Source: Straminergon stramineum (Eukaryota; Streptophyta; Bryopsida; Hypnales; Calliergonaceae). From it: a stretch of 64,000 nucleotides of DNA. Made by a program: the position numbers and the translations under genes. Of the stretch, positions 61,313 to 64,000 are shown one piece after another; the first letter of the stretch is position 1, and each line of letters opens with the position of its first letter. The DNA is taken from NCBI GenBank assembly GCA_963920665.1, contig OY987268.1:13518501-13582500 (forward strand). The letters run 5' to 3'. The notes under the pieces are model-generated. The model was not told where the DNA came from, made no database searches, and saw nothing but the letters and a program-made list of their open reading frames with translations.

Positions 61313-61905
61313 TTAACCCCTAAAGGAAGGACCAAGTGTCCATTCAACGTACGCAAGAAATCTCAGGTAGACTCCTACCGGGTCATTTTTAGTCGAATGT
61401 TCATGAAATTTGGATATAATGTGTAACTATGTATCTCCTTTTTGAAAATCTAATTTTTTTTCCAATTGGGTGCTTGGATCAAAAGTTATGCTGCCCTAAA
61501 CTTTGTGGGTAGCTCGGGCAACTTCGGGTAGCATGTGCAAAACTCTTCCTATGATTTTGACATCTGGAAAGTGTGTAGCTTACATGATCCAAGATGCAAA
61601 TGTCCAAAAAAATAACCCTATTTAGTGTAAGAATCTCATTCCAGAAGGAGTTAAAGTTTGCAGACCACATCCGACAACGTTGAAAAAAAACTTTTTTACC
61701 TAACTTCAAACATTATAATCTTTCAATCCATGCAATCAAAGTTTCTAAATTTTTTTCCACATGTTTCCAAAGAAGTTTTGTTCAAATTTGTATGGTTTGA
61801 TTTTTTTTTAAATCTTCTTTTTTTTCATTTTTTTCTTGCTGCCCTAAAAAGTGGCAGTTTTTGACAATTTCTGCCCAAAATGTGCCTCAGTCCTTTCAGG
61901 TTTAA
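61313..61905 (-). mobile_element. TTAA/CCCCTAAAGG element, class P3, inverted
   Basis: TTAA-CCCCTAAAGGAAGGACC at 61313; the other end is CCTTTCAGG-TTTAA. Read on the minus strand it aligns with 18409-18973, including 'gccctaaaaagtg' near the right end. Confidence 0.65.
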
Positions 61906-63446
61906 AATCATCAGATATTGTATATTGTGGCTGGTGGTTTTTTTAACTTTTTTTCTCCTCTTTGTAATAAAATTCTGTTTCATTTGTTTCAAATAAGGAA
62001 AAAAAAATAACACCCGTCAGAATATCAGATACTATGTGGGCCATGCAATGCACTCAATGCTATGCTATGAGGGTACTGTAATTGTACTAAAAATGCATGA
62101 TTGTATCAGCCTTTCTTCCTGACAAAAACCCTTGCAGTGTGTTCTTCAACACGCTTGTGTCAAAAAAAAGAAAAAAGAAAAAGAAAAAGCATGATTGTGT
62201 GTAACTTTTGTAGAAGAAGGATAAACTCCAATCTTTACAAGAGGCTGGTACTATACATGTGCAGTTGTGCACCAATAGTTACTTAAATATCACACAAGGT
62301 GATATAACCTTTACTTTAATTCAATACAAGAATAACTTAACATGGCCTCCATGAATCATGTGTAGTACCTGATGTGTTGTCTTTTTACTCCCTAATTGAC
62401 TGCATGGTGGAGTAGTAAGAATAATTCCTTTTTTTAAACAAGCAACCCCCACAACCAATCAAATAGGGAGAATCTCAGGGTTAGTGGATCACGTGGACCT
62501 TGTGGGCAAGTGTCCCCCAAAACAATTGAAACTGATGGAGGCTCACTCATTTGCAAGGGGAGGGGGACAAGTTAACTTAATTACAGTATAATGAGGCCAC
62601 ACAAAATAAGTTAATTCTACTTTGTCTAGGCACATTTTAACTTACGGTTGTCAGATATCAGTCGTGCATGAAATGGGTAAATTAAACAAAAAAATTTGCC
62701 GGAGCCTTGTGCTCTTGGTTCGATGTACTGTTTCCCTTTATCAATGGAAATTGTCCGTTTGGTTCAAAAAAATAAAAAATGGATAAATTAATTGTTTCCT
62801 CCACGGGGAAGTTATGGGCAAGTGGTTATTACAATTGGACACCCCCAACCCCGGGCAACTGCTTCCACTAAGGCCAAGGTCGGCCTTGATTTCATCGTTT
62901 CCAAATGTCTGTCCTATTGCTACAGAATGGTAGTCTAATTTTTGTTTCGTTACACAGGGCGTCCCATTGGCTGCACACTACTTGGAAACCGCCCCAATCA
63001 TCACCGCGGATTCGCAAGCAGTTGCTTGAAGCAACTGCTAACCGCATCATGTGCAATGAAGGAAGGAAGGCATGAACGATAGAAACGAACAAACGAATTT
63101 GGATGGAGATTGAGCATTGATGGATACGATCGCCTCCCAGTGCAAGTGATACCAAGTTCATCATGGGAAAAGTGTGTGGTTGGTGGGCTTTGTATTTTTT
63201 TTACCCTTTGCAATGAAATGAAATTCTGTTTCATTTGTTTCCAAAAAAAAAATCGTGGGAAAAGTGGGAAGTGATCATGTTGAGGAGTTTGTTGCACTTC
63301 ACATGGAAATCGGTACACAGTATCAACGTTCAACCAAATCACAAGTGTCAAATCTTTTGTTGAGGGCTTTCTGACAATACCAAAACTTGAACTCAACTGG
63401 AGGACACATGATCTAGGAGATCTCAACAAAACAAAACAAGCTAACT
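61906..63446. other. Intergenic stretch with retroposon ends
   Basis: SINE-type 3' ends: 62100-62180 ('acccttgcagtgtgttcttc' then A-run; matches 26288-26465), and a second type with 'aaattctgtttcatttgttt' before A-runs at about 61960-62010 and 63205-63251. A related form is at about 62735-62775. No protein gene recognised. Confidence 0.45.
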
Positions 63447-63700
63447 TTAACCTCTGAGCACCCAGAGCGTGTTTATCGAAATCTAGACCCTTTCTGAACT
63501 CATTCTAATCAAATTGTCACCCAAATGAGATTTACAAAACTTGACTGTATTGATTGGTAGTGGAGATAGATATGGAGGGGGGGGGGGGAGGACAAATGAT
63601 TTTACCATATCTTTGAAAAGAGATTATAATAGATCATAAATAGGGCAACCTTTCATTTTGGGGAGGCCAGATTTGAGGTGTTTGGGCGCTAAGGGGTTAA
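63447..63700. mobile_element. TTAA-flanked TIR element, class P8
   Basis: Left TTAA-CCTCTGAGCACCCAGA and right (reverse-complemented) TTAA-CCCCTTAGCGCCCAAA; 254 bp including TTAAs. It contains a G-run at about 63577. Its right TTAA is shared with the next element. Confidence 0.65.
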
Positions 63701-63946
63701 TTCCTCAAGGCCCCAGCAATTTCTGTATTTTTTCAAAAGTTTGAACTTTGATTGACTATATGCAATGTACATCTAGCTTATTACATGATGTCAATTGTAC
63801 TTTTGAACTTCCATGTTCAATAGGAACATCATAATATAAAATTTACTTAGATATACTTCTTAGAATGTAAGAAAATGAAGTTATAACTTTGACTTGTTGA
63901 ACAAGTGAGAGGCCCAAAACAAGCTCCTTAGGCCTTGAGGGGTTAA
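63697..63946. mobile_element. Short TTAA-flanked TIR element, class P1, second copy
   Basis: Left TTAA-TTCCTCAAGGCCCC; right GGCCTTGAGGGG-TTAA. It aligns over its full length with 4652-4901 in the same orientation. It abuts the class P8 element with only one TTAA between them. Confidence 0.8.
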
Positions 63947-64000
63947 GTTGTGGATGAAGTGAGATTTGTTGCACTATACATGGTTATTTTTAGTGATAAG

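Noticed and set aside
63001..63429. 142-codon minus-strand frame
   Set aside because: Covers a retroposon 3' end with its A-run; composition indicates repeat sequence.
1..64000. CRISPR arrays, bacterial operons, prophage-type systems
   Set aside because: No regular spacer-repeat structure; introns and plant proteins show the window is eukaryotic.

Overview
The window looks like nuclear DNA from a land plant or close streptophyte relative, probably a non-seed plant (a bryophyte-type genome is my best guess). The genes have short exons with GT-AG introns and plant-specific products: a plastid ribosomal protein, a RABA-type Rab11 GTPase, a glutamine-dependent asparagine synthetase and a CxCAP/GSFRC 'serine-rich' protein. 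One gene encodes a Kir-like two-transmembrane potassium channel, a type I do not know from flowering plants. Genes are GC-richer islands in very AT-rich DNA, and all recognised genes lie on the minus strand.

Layout: 1-462, first exon of plastid ribosomal protein L1 (the rest lies left of the window); 2258-5586, a four-exon THUMP/RlmL-type RNA methyltransferase with a small TIR element in intron 1; 7028-9342, a five-exon Kir-like channel with an abnormal selectivity filter; 9343-15593, transposon-rich gene-free DNA; 15594-16976, a two-exon RABA4-like GTPase with a probable 5'-UTR intron up to about 17868; 21130-21570, a broken small heat-shock protein; 23195-25004, a predicted four-exon gene with two copies of the CxCAPxxHxGSFRCRxHR motif; 25005-46162, about 21 kb with no recognisable gene; 46163-50717, a ten-exon asparagine synthetase with a TATA box at 51204-51210; 50718-64000, no recognisable gene. 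The genes do not form a pathway; they are neighbours in an ordinary eukaryotic chromosome.

The most striking non-genic feature is a set of non-autonomous elements whose ends read TTAA-CCC(C)T(A/C)A(A/G)... and ...CTTTAGGGG-TTAA. At least thirteen paired elements fall into several length classes, from 0.15 to 1.2 kb. The TTAA flanks and CCC termini are those of the piggyBac superfamily, and two elements abut across a single shared TTAA at 63697. No transposase ORF is present. Other non-coding elements are a tRNA-derived SINE with an 11-bp target duplication and related 3' ends elsewhere, a nested Tourist-like MITE with a TAA duplication, a near-perfect 74-bp-arm hairpin at 40153-40304, other TIR and foldback elements, and several microsatellites.

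Exon boundaries were worked out by hand from reading frame, family motifs and splice consensus. They are phase-consistent but have no transcript support.
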